From contig NZ_CP018221.1 in NCBI RefSeq assembly GCF_001890385.1, positions 2,157,501-2,221,500 on the forward strand: a stretch of 64,000 nucleotides of DNA, in the 5' to 3' direction. A program made the translations under genes and the position numbers. Under the pieces are notes generated by a model. That model did not search any database. It saw only the letters and a program-made list of their open reading frames with translations, and was not told where the DNA came from. This document shows, piece after piece, positions 18,090 to 26,391 of the stretch; positions within the stretch are counted from its first letter, which is position 1, and every line of letters starts with the position of its first letter. The stretch comes from Tardibacter chloracetimidivorans (lineage in GTDB: Bacteria > Pseudomonadota > Alphaproteobacteria > Sphingomonadales > Sphingomonadaceae).

Positions 18090-19031
18090 ATGGCTAAGGT
18101 GAAGGCGGCAATCATCGGATCGGGCAATATCGGCACCGATTTGATGATCAAGATGATCAAATATCCGCAGAATATGGAGCTGGCGGCGGTGGTCGGCATC
18201 GACGCCACCTCCGAGGGCCTGGCGATGGCTCGCGAGCGCGGAATCACCACCACGCATCAGGGTTTGGCTGGGCTGCGCGCCCTGCCCGACTATGCCGAGA
18301 TCGGCATTGTGTTCGACGCCACCTCCGCCTACGCCCACAAGGCGCACGACGAGGCGCTGCGCGCCGACGGCAAGCTCGTGGTCGACCTGACCCCCGCGGC
18401 GATCGGTCCCTTCACAATTCCGCCCGTCAACATGGAACAGAATCTCGAAGCGACCAACGTGAACATGGTGACGTGCGGCGGCCAGGCGACCATCCCGATG
18501 GTCGCCGCGGTAAGCCAGGTCGCCAAGGTCTATTATGCCGAGATCGTGGCTTCAGTGTCGTCGCGCTCGGCGGGCCCCGGTACGCGCGCCAATATCGACG
18601 AGTTCACCCGCACCACCGCGCGCGCGATCGAACAGGTCGGCGGCGCGGAAAAGGGCAAGGCGATCATCATCCTCAATCCCGCCGAGCCACCGATGATCAT
18701 GCGCGATACGGTCTTCACCCTGTCCGAAAGCGCCGACGAGGAGGCGATCCGCGCTTCGGTCAAGGCAATGGTCGCCAAGGTGCAGGCTTATGTGCCGGGC
18801 TATCGCCTGAAGCAGGAGGTCCAGTTCGAGCGTTTTGGCGACGACAACAAGCTCAAGATTCCCGGCCGTGGCGAGTTCACCGGCATCAAGACCTCTATCT
18901 TTCTCGAAGTTGAAGGCGCGGGCGATTATCTGCCCAGCTATTCAGGCAATCTCGACATCATGACGGCCGCCGCCAAGGCGACCGGAGAGTTACTGGCGCA
19001 GCGTATCCAGGCAGGGAGGGCCGCAGCATGA
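18090..19031 (+). CDS. Acetaldehyde dehydrogenase (acylating)
   Basis: A 313-residue enzyme converting acetaldehyde, CoA and NAD+ to acetyl-CoA. The N-terminal Rossmann motif is [12 protein letters not shown]. The catalytic Cys is Cys129 in [14 protein letters not shown], and [17 protein letters not shown] and [12 protein letters not shown] are family blocks. The start at 18090 is set by AGGAG 8 nt upstream and by homology, although the frame opens earlier. Its stop overlaps the aldolase start (ATGA), typical because the two proteins form a complex that channels acetaldehyde. It belongs to the meta-cleavage lower pathway (MhpF/XylQ/BphJ type). Confidence 0.96.
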   Translation: MAKVKAAIIGSGNIGTDLMIKMIKYPQNMELAAVVGIDATSEGLAMARERGITTTHQGLAGLRALPDYAEIGIVFDATSAYAHKAHDEALRADGKLVVDLTPAAIGPFTIPPVNMEQNLEATNVNMVTCGGQATIPMVAAVSQVAKVYYAEIVASVSSRSAGPGTRANIDEFTRTTARAIEQVGGAEKGKAIIILNPAEPPMIMRDTVFTLSESADEEAIRASVKAMVAKVQAYVPGYRLKQEVQFERFGDDNKLKIPGRGEFTGIKTSIFLEVEGAGDYLPSYSGNLDIMTAAAKATGELLAQRIQAGRAAA

Positions 19032-20062
19032 GCTTCGACGTCGGCACGCAGAAATTGTACATCCAGGACGTGACTTTGCGCGACGGCATGCACGCGATCC
19101 GCCACATGTACGGGCTCGATCACGTCGCCGCGATCGCCAAGGCGCTCGACGACGCCGGTGTCGATGCGATCGAGGTCGCGCACGGCGACGGCCTGTCGGG
19201 CACGAGCTTCAACTATGGTTTCGGCGCTCACACCGACTGGGAGTGGCTCGAGGCGGTGGCGGAGGTGCTGACCAAATCGGTGCTCACCACGCTGATCCTA
19301 CCGGGCCTCGGCACGGTTGAGGAATTGCGCCGCGCCTATGATCTGGGCGTCCGCTCCGTCCGTGTGGCCACGCATTGCACCGAGGCCGACGTCTCCAAGC
19401 AGCATATCGGCATCGCTCGCGATCTCGGCATGGATGTGTCGGGCTTCCTGATGATGAGTCACATGATCGAGCCAGAGGCGCTGGCGCAGCAGGCCGCGCT
19501 GATGGAAAGCTATGGCGCGCATTGCGTTTATGTCACCGACAGCGGCGGCGCGCTCGACATGGACGGTGTCCGTGCGCGTTTCCAGGCCTATGACCGGGTA
19601 CTGAAGCCGGAAACGCAGCGCGGAATGCACGCGCATCACAATTTGTCGCTGGGCGTGGCGAACTCCATCGTGGCGGCACAGGAGGGGGCGGTCCGCATCG
19701 ACGCGAGCCTCGCCGGCATGGGAGCAGGGGCCGGCAATGCACCCCTGGAGGTGCTCGTCGCCGCCGTCGACCGCAAGGGCTGGAACCATGGTTGCGACGT
19801 CATGAAGCTGATGGATGCCGCCGAGGACCTGGTGCGCCCGCTCCAGGACCGGCCGGTGCGCGTCGACCGCGAGACGCTGGCACTCGGTTATGCCGGCGCC
19901 TACTCCTCCTTCCTGCGCCATGCCGAGAAAGCAGCCGCCGACTACGGCCTCGATACCAGAGCCATCCTCGTCGAACTCGGCCGCCGCAAGATGGTCGGCG
20001 GGCAGGAGGACATGATCATAGACGTTGCCCTGGACATGCTGAAAGAACGGGAGTCCGCGTGA
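19028..20062 (+). CDS. 4-hydroxy-2-oxovalerate aldolase
   Basis: A 344-residue class II aldolase of the DmpG/MhpE/BphI type. It splits 4-hydroxy-2-oxovalerate into pyruvate and acetaldehyde, which passes to the preceding dehydrogenase. It has an N-terminal [15 protein letters not shown] with the metal-binding Asp, the metal-binding pair HAHHNLSLG, and a C-terminal DmpG-like communication domain. Start and previous stop share ATGA. It is the last gene of the rightward operon; a convergent LysR gene ends 60 nt beyond its stop codon. Products enter central metabolism directly. Confidence 0.96.
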   Translation: MSFDVGTQKLYIQDVTLRDGMHAIRHMYGLDHVAAIAKALDDAGVDAIEVAHGDGLSGTSFNYGFGAHTDWEWLEAVAEVLTKSVLTTLILPGLGTVEELRRAYDLGVRSVRVATHCTEADVSKQHIGIARDLGMDVSGFLMMSHMIEPEALAQQAALMESYGAHCVYVTDSGGALDMDGVRARFQAYDRVLKPETQRGMHAHHNLSLGVANSIVAAQEGAVRIDASLAGMGAGAGNAPLEVLVAAVDRKGWNHGCDVMKLMDAAEDLVRPLQDRPVRVDRETLALGYAGAYSSFLRHAEKAAADYGLDTRAILVELGRRKMVGGQEDMIIDVALDMLKERESA

Positions 20063-20122
20063 TCATCGGCATGGGGTCAGGCATTCGGTGACGATGCATC
20101 GCGCCGCCCGCTGGGAACTTAC

Positions 20123-21046
20123 CTAGAGGAGGCGGCCGACCTCACGCACCAAATCTCTGAACCACATGTGCGCCGCGTCCGCATTGGTACGGCCATGCCA
20201 GACCATCGTGACGTTGATTTCAGCTACCGGGAATGGAAGTGGCAGAACGCGCACTGCATGCTGTTCGGCAGACATCTTGGCGAAATTTGTAGGAATAGTT
20301 GCAATCATGTCCGAGTTCGCAACAATATAGGGAAGCACGAGAAAATTTGGTACGTTCAGCCCAATGCTGCGCTTCTCTCCGCGGCCTCGAAGTGCTTCAT
20401 CTACCTTCATGTCGATTGAAGATATAGTGCTGTTGATCGAGCCGAACATGGCATGACGTGAAGCAAGATAATCCTCCATAGTCAGCTCGTCGCCGACGGT
20501 AGGATGATCCGTTCGCACTATACAGCTCAAGTGATCGCTGAAAACTGTCGATCCATAGAGGTCGCCATAATCGAACGTCGGCCAATAGCCGATGGCGATG
20601 TCAAAGATACCCTCGTCCAGCCAGCGCCGTACGCTTCCGGGATTGGGTTGATCGATGCTGATCGCGACGTGAGGGGCCGTACCACGCAACCGGGACACGA
20701 CCTTGGTCACCAAGGTCGAGGCGATATAGTCGGACGCGACCAATTCGAACGAGGCATGATCGGTTGCCGGATTGAAGGACGATTTGCTTGCGATGATCGA
20801 ATCGAGACTCGTCAACACATGACCGATACGTCGCGCCAGGGTGATCGCCCTCGCAGTCGGTTCCATGCCATGCGACGTCCTTACGAGGATGGGGTCCCCA
20901 AACAGGATACGAAGTCGGGCAAGCGCATTGCTCATGCCGGATTGGGTCATGTTCATCCGCTCGGCTGCTCGCGTGACGTGCCTCTCCTCAACAAGCACTT
21001 CCAAGCAGGTCAACAGATGCGGGTCGATATTCCTGGCGTTCGGCAT
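20123..21046 (-). CDS. LysR-family transcriptional regulator
   Basis: A 307-residue LysR regulator. The N-terminal winged helix-turn-helix covers residues 8-70 (EERHVTRAAERMNMTQSGMSNALARLR), followed by a periplasmic-binding-like effector domain. The helix sequence and the phrase DPILVRTSHGMEPT resemble the NodD/NahR/LinR branch, often linked to aromatic or xenobiotic catabolism. Convergent with the aldolase operon and divergent from a second LysR gene. No clear Shine-Dalgarno precedes the ATG. The target is unknown; the lower meta operon is a possible candidate. Confidence 0.9.
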   Translation of the reverse strand: MPNARNIDPHLLTCLEVLVEERHVTRAAERMNMTQSGMSNALARLRILFGDPILVRTSHGMEPTARAITLARRIGHVLTSLDSIIASKSSFNPATDHASFELVASDYIASTLVTKVVSRLRGTAPHVAISIDQPNPGSVRRWLDEGIFDIAIGYWPTFDYGDLYGSTVFSDHLSCIVRTDHPTVGDELTMEDYLASRHAMFGSINSTISSIDMKVDEALRGRGEKRSIGLNVPNFLVLPYIVANSDMIATIPTNFAKMSAEQHAVRVLPLPFPVAEINVTMVWHGRTNADAAHMWFRDLVREVGRLL

Positions 21047-21397
21047 TTAGCTGATATGTTCTTTTTACCGGATCGGTTATTTCACACATAAACAATCGAA
21101 TTGCAACCTTGCGGTGGACGGACGTAGCCCGGGTCATGATCAACGGCTCGTGAATGCGGATTCCTGACGCGGGCATATTCTTCTTGTCATCGTCAAAGCC
21201 GCCGTGCGTGTACGCATCGCCGATGGTGCTCCGCAGCGGATCAGATCGTCCGGAGCCCACCCCCGCACATGCCCCGCGAGGAGGCATGGCTGGTGGGCGA
21301 GCATCGTTCAAGACGGTCCCACACCCTTTGTCTACGCCACCCGGCAGTGATAACGGAGACGCTTCGAGGATCATCATCCTGTATATGGGATAATATC
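21047..21397. other. Divergent intergenic region between two LysR genes
   Basis: No gene is seen. Just upstream of the leftward LysR start is TACCGGATCGGTTA (near 21066-21080), an imperfect palindrome that could serve autoregulation. A T run precedes it. The rightward frame opens within this region at 21269, but the conserved LysR start is 21398. Confidence 0.35.
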
Positions 21398-22312
21398 ATG
21401 TCGCTTTGGGATGGGATTGACGAGTTTGTGGCTGTTGCAGCCGCCGGCTCCTTCACAAAAGGTGCAGCAGCGCTCGGGCGGTCGACGACGCATGTCAGCC
21501 GCGCGATCATGCTGTTGGAGCAGCGGGTTCAGGCGCAGCTGTTCCAGCGCACCACCCGCATCGTCCGCCTGACCGACACCGGCCGCGTGTTCCTCGATCA
21601 CTGCCAGCGCCTCCTTCATGATCGGGACGAGGCGATCGCGCTGATCACCAGGGGAGGCGAGCCGGAGGGAGAATTGCGCCTCACCTGCTCCACTGCAATG
21701 GGCGAGCGCTTCCTGGCGCCTTTGATGCGACGCTTCGCGCTCCAGCATCCCCGGCTGAGCGTGGTCGTCGATCTGACCAACCGCCTCGTCGATCTGGTGT
21801 CCGAGGGCTATGACATCGCGATCCGCACCGGGACGCTCGCCGATGCGCGCCTGATCCGCACGCGAATCGCGTCGCGCCAGTTCCTGACATGCGCAGCGCC
21901 GGGCTATCTCGACCGCACCGCACCTCTCGACGCGATTCAGGATCTCGATCGCCACGAGCATATCGTCGGCACGAGCACGACCTGGAAGTTCAAGCAAGGA
22001 GACCGACAGGTGCTCTACAAGCCATCGGGCCGGTTTCGCTGCAATAGCGGCCATGCGGTCGTCGACGCCTGCGTTTCGGGAATGGGCATCTGCCAGCTCC
22101 CCGAGTTCTACGTGCTCGGTCATTTGCGGACGGGCGCGCTTCGGCTGCTTCTCCACGATGTTCGGCCGGACGACGAGCCGATCTGGGCGGTCTATCCGCA
22201 GCACCGGCACCTTGCCCCCAAGATTCGGGGCGCGATCGACTATCTCCGTCGCGAGCTACCCCTGGAGATGGCCCGAACCCATGGCGAGGACGCCCTGACC
22301 AGCGGCAGTTAG
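21398..22312 (+). CDS. LysR-family transcriptional regulator
   Basis: A 304-residue LysR regulator. The start at the conserved MSLWDGIDEFVAVAAAGSF gives the usual N-terminal helix-turn-helix (FTKGAAALGRSTTHVSRAI), and the frame upstream to 21269 carries no similarity. The C-terminal domain has the common LysR phrases LVSEGYDIAIRTGTLADARL and GMGICQLPEF. It resembles the large DsdC/CrgA-like group with many different targets. Divergent from the LysR at 21046. The regulated genes cannot be inferred from sequence. Confidence 0.92.
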   Translation: MSLWDGIDEFVAVAAAGSFTKGAAALGRSTTHVSRAIMLLEQRVQAQLFQRTTRIVRLTDTGRVFLDHCQRLLHDRDEAIALITRGGEPEGELRLTCSTAMGERFLAPLMRRFALQHPRLSVVVDLTNRLVDLVSEGYDIAIRTGTLADARLIRTRIASRQFLTCAAPGYLDRTAPLDAIQDLDRHEHIVGTSTTWKFKQGDRQVLYKPSGRFRCNSGHAVVDACVSGMGICQLPEFYVLGHLRTGALRLLLHDVRPDDEPIWAVYPQHRHLAPKIRGAIDYLRRELPLEMARTHGEDALTSGS

Positions 22313-22379
22313 AAAATGTCTGCCGTCGGGGACGCGGACCCCGTTCCCGGGTTTCGCGCGGCCTCATTCCGTATCGGTC

Positions 22380-22772
22380 TTAATCCCGCGCTGCCGACCC
22401 GCCTTCCCGCCACTCGAGATCCCGAAAGCCCGTCGCCTTGCTCAATATGGGAGGCGTCTGCACCGACAGAAAGGAGCACCCCGACACGGCGGATGTCGCA
22501 ACACTGTGATATTCCGCCTTGTGGATCAGGATGCGGTCCCCGGCCGATACTGCATGTGGCGCGTCGTTGATGAACACGGTGGCCTCGCCACCGAGAAAGA
22601 AGAGAACGGTCTCTGAAAAATTATGCCTGTGGGTCTGTGATGACTGGCCACTTTCCATGGTAACGAGGTCCGCGCCGACAGCCTCTTCGATCGGAGTGTC
22701 CCTGGTTACCTGCTGAACATGGAATACGTCATGAAGCTCGACTTCCAGATCCCGGTCAATTCGGTTCGGCAT
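22380..22772 (-). CDS. Single-domain cupin protein
   Basis: A 130-residue cupin. The first motif HRHNFSETVLFFLGGEATVFI and the second GDRILIHKAEYHSV supply His, His, Glu and His metal ligands. The frame extends to 22967, but the conserved region and an AAAGGG site 6 nt upstream point to the ATG at 22772. It is the last gene of the leftward extradiol-dioxygenase operon, separated from the hydrolase gene only by a ferredoxin relic. Small cupins in catabolic operons can be dioxygenases, isomerases or sensors; nothing here chooses among them. Confidence 0.8.
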   Translation of the reverse strand: MPNRIDRDLEVELHDVFHVQQVTRDTPIEEAVGADLVTMESGQSSQTHRHNFSETVLFFLGGEATVFINDAPHAVSAGDRILIHKAEYHSVATSAVSGCSFLSVQTPPILSKATGFRDLEWREGGSAARD

Positions 22773-22867
22773 GTTTCGCCCTTTCCGTTTGCGCCTGGAT
22801 TCTCGTTGCCAGGCAGATATTGCACAGATGCGAAGCGGCTTGGATGCAGGCTTGGGAAAACCGGGCC

Positions 22868-22921
22868 GACAATCACGACGTGCGACTTCCCGGAATGTTC
22901 GACGTAGGTGATCTCTACCAT
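22868..22921 (-). pseudogene. Relic of a [2Fe-2S] ferredoxin gene (N-terminal stub)
   Basis: An ATG with AAAGGGAG upstream starts the phrase MVEITYVEHSGKSHVV, the usual N-terminus of adrenodoxin/putidaredoxin-type ferredoxins. The match stops after about 16 codons. The following sequence lacks the cluster block (DADCGGACACATC in relatives) in any frame and runs straight into the leader of the cupin gene. The remainder was apparently deleted while the start and ribosome site stayed. Such ferredoxins can serve Rieske oxygenases, and one is encoded on the other arm of this locus. Confidence 0.6.
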
Positions 22922-22985
22922 GGCTGCTCCCTTTGGCGCTCAGGGAAACGCGACCTGAGCGATTCATCGGCGCAGGGCGCTCGCG

Positions 22986-23846
22986 TCAGGCTGCGCCATT
23001 GCCGTTCAGAAATGCGATCGACAGCACGTTGAAGCGACCGGCATGTTCGTGCTGCGGCCAATGTCCGCATTCGTTGAAGATCTCGAGCTGCGACCCCGCG
23101 ATGTTCTCATGCATCGCCGTCGCCTCGGCCACGCCGCCGAACGGGTTGTTCGTTCCCCAGACGATGAGGGTCGGCGTGCGGATCTTGGCCAGATCTTCCG
23201 GGTGAAGCAGGTTGCGCTGCCGGACGTCCATTTCCTGCAGCGAAAGGAGGTTGGCGATGTTCCGGACGAAATCGGGCGCGTGGTAGATCGCGTGTCGGAT
23301 TTCGACGAGTTCCTCGCTGACGTTCCGCTCGGGATCGAACATCAGGAGGTGAAGGCGCTTGCGCGTGAGGTCTATGTCGTCGCTCGTCACCGCCTTGGTC
23401 GTGCTTTCCTTGATCCGCTGCATGACGGCCGGATCAGCCTTGGTGCCGCCGGCCGCAATGAGTTGAATGGATCGCACCCGATCCGGATGGTTGATGGCGA
23501 GCCAGCCGCTCGTCCAGCCTCCGAGCGACTCACCCATCAGATGCGCCTGCTCGATGCCCTGCGCATCCATGTAGCGCAGAACATGCTCGCCATATTTATA
23601 GACCTCGTAAGGCTCGTTCGGCTTGTCGGTATATCCATGGCCCAGGGCGTCGATCGCGTGGATTCGATAACCGGCGCGGACATGCGGCACGATATTGCGC
23701 GAGAATGCTTCCAGATGTCCGCTGGTGCCATGCAGCGCGATGATATCCTGGCCCTCGCCGGCAATCAGCGCCCGCGTGCGCGTTCCGCCTGCGTCGACAT
23801 AGTCGAGCCGGAAGCCAATGCCGGCAAGGTCGGTCCAGATCGTCAT
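22986..23846 (-). CDS. Alpha/beta hydrolase, meta-cleavage product hydrolase-like
   Basis: A 286-residue hydrolase. The oxyanion region is ALHGTSGH, the nucleophile elbow MGESLGGW with Ser107, and the His is His262 in NECGHWPQHE, as in C-C bond hydrolases that open meta-cleavage products. The usual acidic residue, the Asp in WGRxDR-type motifs, is replaced: the block here is VWGTNNPFGG, with Asn at 233 and 234. Either another acid compensates or the activity is altered. It starts 3 nt after the extradiol dioxygenase stop, with GGAG 9 nt before the ATG, so the two enzymes are made together and probably act in sequence. Confidence 0.88.
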   Translation of the reverse strand: MTIWTDLAGIGFRLDYVDAGGTRTRALIAGEGQDIIALHGTSGHLEAFSRNIVPHVRAGYRIHAIDALGHGYTDKPNEPYEVYKYGEHVLRYMDAQGIEQAHLMGESLGGWTSGWLAINHPDRVRSIQLIAAGGTKADPAVMQRIKESTTKAVTSDDIDLTRKRLHLLMFDPERNVSEELVEIRHAIYHAPDFVRNIANLLSLQEMDVRQRNLLHPEDLAKIRTPTLIVWGTNNPFGGVAEATAMHENIAGSQLEIFNECGHWPQHEHAGRFNVLSIAFLNGNGAA

Positions 23847-23849
23847 TTT

Positions 23850-24803
23850 TCAGTTCTCCAACTTTTCATCAGGTTCGATCACGGCCACGGCCATGCCGGT
23901 CAGCCACTCGGGCATGTCGGAATAGGCAAGCGTGCGGCCGGGTGCGTCGTTCATGGCCGCGGCCAGCATCAGCCAGGCGCGGATCTCGTTGCCGCCATTG
24001 CCTGCGGCGGCTTCAAGTTCAGGCTGGGAAAGCTCGCTCGCCAGGCTGGACAGGGTCCCCGCTTCGAGCCGTTCAAGAAAGCGTCGATCGAACGCAGGGT
24101 TTGTCCCCGGCCGCGCGGCGACGACGATCTCGCGGCGTCGAACCTCGAATTGTTTCCAGTCGTGGCGCCCTTCGCTCCATGATCGGGCGAGGAATTCCTC
24201 ATCCTCGCCCACAGGCCTGCGCCAGTCGGGGAAGGGAAGACGATGCGAGAGGCCCCCGGTCGCGACGATCGCTACCCGCTTGTCCGTCCCGAGCGCAGTG
24301 ATCGCATCCCGCAGTGCGTGGCCGACCGCCACTACACGGCTGAGACTGGGGAGCGGCGGGGCGAAGCAGTTCACCACGATTGGAACGATCGGGATCGGCG
24401 TGTCCTCGCCGATCACCCACTGGAAGGCGTGGCTGATGCCATGATCTATCGCGATCCGATCGGAAAAGGCGATGTCGATGCCGGCGTCGATCAGGGAGCG
24501 GCAGAGATCAAGCGCGAAGGGCCGGTCGGACGGCAGAGTTCCCGCCGGCGTGCCATGCTCGCCTGCGGATTGGATATCACCCACCCCGATCGTGAAGGCG
24601 GGCATCAAGTCCAGCCAAAAGCCCCTGAAGTGGTTGGAGCCGAGAATGACCACCACGTCCGGTTTCGCTTCGGCGAGCAGCGTGCGCGCCGTCCCCAGCG
24701 CATTCCGGAACGCATGCGCGCGCGGCAGGTGATCCACCTTCGCCCACTGGGTGTTCATGAGCGTCGTATGGGAGGCCCCGACGCCGAATATGATTTGGGC
24801 CAT
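23850..24803 (-). CDS. Class III (LigB-type) extradiol ring-cleavage dioxygenase
   Basis: A 317-residue LigB-superfamily dioxygenase that would cleave a catechol next to its hydroxyls with Fe(II) and O2. The likely iron ligands are His12 (GVGASHTT), His58 (LGSNHFRGF) and Glu273 (NGGNEIRAW), with the acid-base His187 (TGGLSHRLP); all align with known LigB residues. The frame opens at 24896, but ATG 24803 has GGGGAG 5 nt upstream and starts the conserved region. No LigA-like small subunit is encoded in the window, so it may act alone. First gene of the leftward operon, behind a palindromic operator, with a hydrolase next. Substrate unknown. Confidence 0.9.
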   Translation of the reverse strand: MAQIIFGVGASHTTLMNTQWAKVDHLPRAHAFRNALGTARTLLAEAKPDVVVILGSNHFRGFWLDLMPAFTIGVGDIQSAGEHGTPAGTLPSDRPFALDLCRSLIDAGIDIAFSDRIAIDHGISHAFQWVIGEDTPIPIVPIVVNCFAPPLPSLSRVVAVGHALRDAITALGTDKRVAIVATGGLSHRLPFPDWRRPVGEDEEFLARSWSEGRHDWKQFEVRRREIVVAARPGTNPAFDRRFLERLEAGTLSSLASELSQPELEAAAGNGGNEIRAWLMLAAAMNDAPGRTLAYSDMPEWLTGMAVAVIEPDEKLEN

Positions 24804-24925
24804 CCATTCTCCCCTTGAACAACTCGCCGACCGCGCGGTCCCCGAGCCGCTCCCTCCTGCCGGCCGCACGGCCCTCGAAAACGAGTCGAAGGTCATGACG
24901 ATCAGCTTTCCTCACTCTACTATTA

Positions 24926-24940
24926 TGTATACAGTATACG
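24926..24940. promoter_or_regulatory. Palindromic operator, left copy (GTATAC-N-GTATAC)
   Basis: TGTATACAGTATACG contains a perfect 6-bp inverted repeat with a 1-nt centre (24927-24939). On the minus strand TTGACT lies directly upstream (24946-24941), so the palindrome follows a plausible -35 element of the dioxygenase operon. It is also upstream of the divergent V4R and GntR genes. The same sequence recurs before the Rieske gene. The neighbouring FCD-type GntR is the likely binder. Confidence 0.7.
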
Positions 24941-25005
24941 AGTCAATGTGGCCGCGGCGAGCATTTGGGCTGTCGCCGGATGCCAGGGCGACCGAAAGGA
25001 TAGCG

Positions 25006-25503
25006 ATGCCGGCGCAGTCGTTTGAATTCGACACGCAGACAGGGAGCGTCAGGGACGGTGGAATCCGCTATCTGATGATGCGCCCCGACGTGCTGATGGG
25101 CGTGGGGACCGCGCTCGGTTCGATTGATCAATTCGTCAACGCATTGACGGAATCGGCCTTCCAGAACGCGCGAGCCTCGTTCGAGGTCTATCGGAGGAAC
25201 GGCCTGCTCGACTCCGACGGCGCCCTGCAGCGCGCGGGTGAATTCGCCGCGCGGCTGGGTTGGGGACGGTGGTCTGTCGCTTATCTCGAGAATGGCAATG
25301 TCGAGGTGATCGTGCGCCACAGCCCGTTCGCTTACGGGATCGGGCGCTGCGACCGGCCAGTTTGCGGGCCGATCGTCGGCGTGCTCCGTGCTGTCCACCT
25401 CGTGGCGCTCGGGGCGGAGGCGAGGGTGGCGGAAATCGAATGTGCCGCGCAGGGCAGCTCGACCTGCCGCTTCAGAGTGGAGCCTCAGGCCCCGGCCCGC
25501 TAG
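25006..25503 (+). CDS. Stand-alone V4R-domain protein
   Basis: A 165-residue protein consisting almost entirely of a V4R domain like the N-terminal effector domain of XylR/DmpR. It begins YLMMRPDVLMGVGTALG and ends with RVAEIECAAQGSSTCRFRVE, where two Cys and a Glu match the conserved ligand region. No ATPase or DNA-binding domain is attached. The frame opens at 24751; AAAGGA 5 nt before 25006 and the domain boundary support this start. It lies between the extradiol dioxygenase (divergent) and the GntR gene (same strand, 103 nt on). It may bind an aromatic effector and cooperate with the GntR protein, or be a small-molecule binding enzyme relative; both are inference. Confidence 0.8.
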   Translation: MPAQSFEFDTQTGSVRDGGIRYLMMRPDVLMGVGTALGSIDQFVNALTESAFQNARASFEVYRRNGLLDSDGALQRAGEFAARLGWGRWSVAYLENGNVEVIVRHSPFAYGIGRCDRPVCGPIVGVLRAVHLVALGAEARVAEIECAAQGSSTCRFRVEPQAPAR

Positions 25504-25606
25504 CTGACGGCGCTCAGCCGCCCCGTCCCGCAGCCGCCGTCGCAGCCGCGATGTGGCCATCGCCGTTTCGCGACGCTAACGTCGGGCTATAGCTGAGAGG
25601 AAGGGC

Positions 25607-26320
25607 ATGCCGGAACCGATCATCAAAAAGGCCAGCTTGCGCGAGCAGGTTGTCGAAGCAGTGAAGCGCGATCTACAGGAAGGCGTCATTTCGCCGGGTG
25701 AGCGGGTGACCGAGGATGCGCTCGTCCAACGGCTGAACGTTTCACGCACGCCAATACGCGAGGCGCTCTCGCAGCTCGCGCATCTCGGCCTTCTGCAGCA
25801 GCGCACCGGCGGGGGGTATGTGGTCCCCTTCCCCACGCCCGCGGAACTTCGCGACGTCATAAAGGTGCGCAAGCTCCTCGAACCGGCAGCCGTGCGCATC
25901 GCGGCAGAGGAATTCGGGCCTGAGGAAATCGATCGGGTAACGCGCGCGATCGAACGCGAGGCGGCGGCGTGCGAAGTCAAAAGCTCCTCCAGATTCGCCG
26001 CAGCCAACGAGGAATTCCGCACCTCCATCTTCCAGCACATCTCGAACAAGGCGCTGCGAGCCGCGATCGCACAGTTCAATCCGCATCTGCATCTCATTCG
26101 CGCCGCGACGCTGTCGGATGTGGACCTTCGCAAGGATATTGTCGGGCGGCAGATCGAGGTACGCGACGCGATCCGTGCCCATGATGGAGATCGGGTCGAG
26201 CGGCTCTGGCTTTCCTATCTGACGCTAGCCGAGGACACGCTGATTCGCGCGGTGACGAATTGGCCTCCCCAGCCGGATTTCGGCCGTGTCGCGGTCTCGA
26301 AAACCAAGGTCGTCACATAG
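25607..26320 (+). CDS. GntR-family regulator, FCD subfamily
   Basis: A 237-residue regulator. The N-terminal winged helix domain (about 10-75) has SPGERVTEDALVQRLNVSRTP and IREALSQLAHLGLL. The C-terminal all-helical FCD domain is present, but three positions that normally carry metal-binding His are changed: ANEEFR instead of FH, GRQIEV instead of EH, WLSYL instead of a terminal His. This suggests a metal-free effector pocket as in FadR. It is flanked by two identical-type palindromes, one before each divergent catabolic operon, and is the best candidate to bind both. FCD regulators usually repress until a pathway intermediate binds. Confidence 0.92.
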   Translation: MPEPIIKKASLREQVVEAVKRDLQEGVISPGERVTEDALVQRLNVSRTPIREALSQLAHLGLLQQRTGGGYVVPFPTPAELRDVIKVRKLLEPAAVRIAAEEFGPEEIDRVTRAIEREAAACEVKSSSRFAAANEEFRTSIFQHISNKALRAAIAQFNPHLHLIRAATLSDVDLRKDIVGRQIEVRDAIRAHDGDRVERLWLSYLTLAEDTLIRAVTNWPPQPDFGRVAVSKTKVVT

Positions 26321-26333
26321 CGACAATCGAAAC

Positions 26334-26361
26334 TTGACCCCTTCACTGTATACGGTATACA
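26334..26361 (+). promoter_or_regulatory. Promoter with overlapping operator, right copy
   Basis: TTGACC (26334-26339), a 16-nt spacer and TATACA (26356-26361) form a good sigma-70-type promoter for the Rieske operon. The palindrome TGTATACGGTATACA (26347-26361) covers the spacer and the whole -10, and matches the site at 24926-24940 in all but two bases. A bound protein would block RNA polymerase. The ATG of the Rieske gene lies 30 nt further on. Confidence 0.72.
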
Positions 26362-26391
26362 TTTCTGCCATTCTCTGAGAGAGGGCAGGCG

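Noticed and set aside
24751-25005. Long N-terminal extension of the V4R gene
   Set aside because: It would run through the operator and the divergent promoter. The conserved domain and a good ribosome site fit the ATG at 25006.
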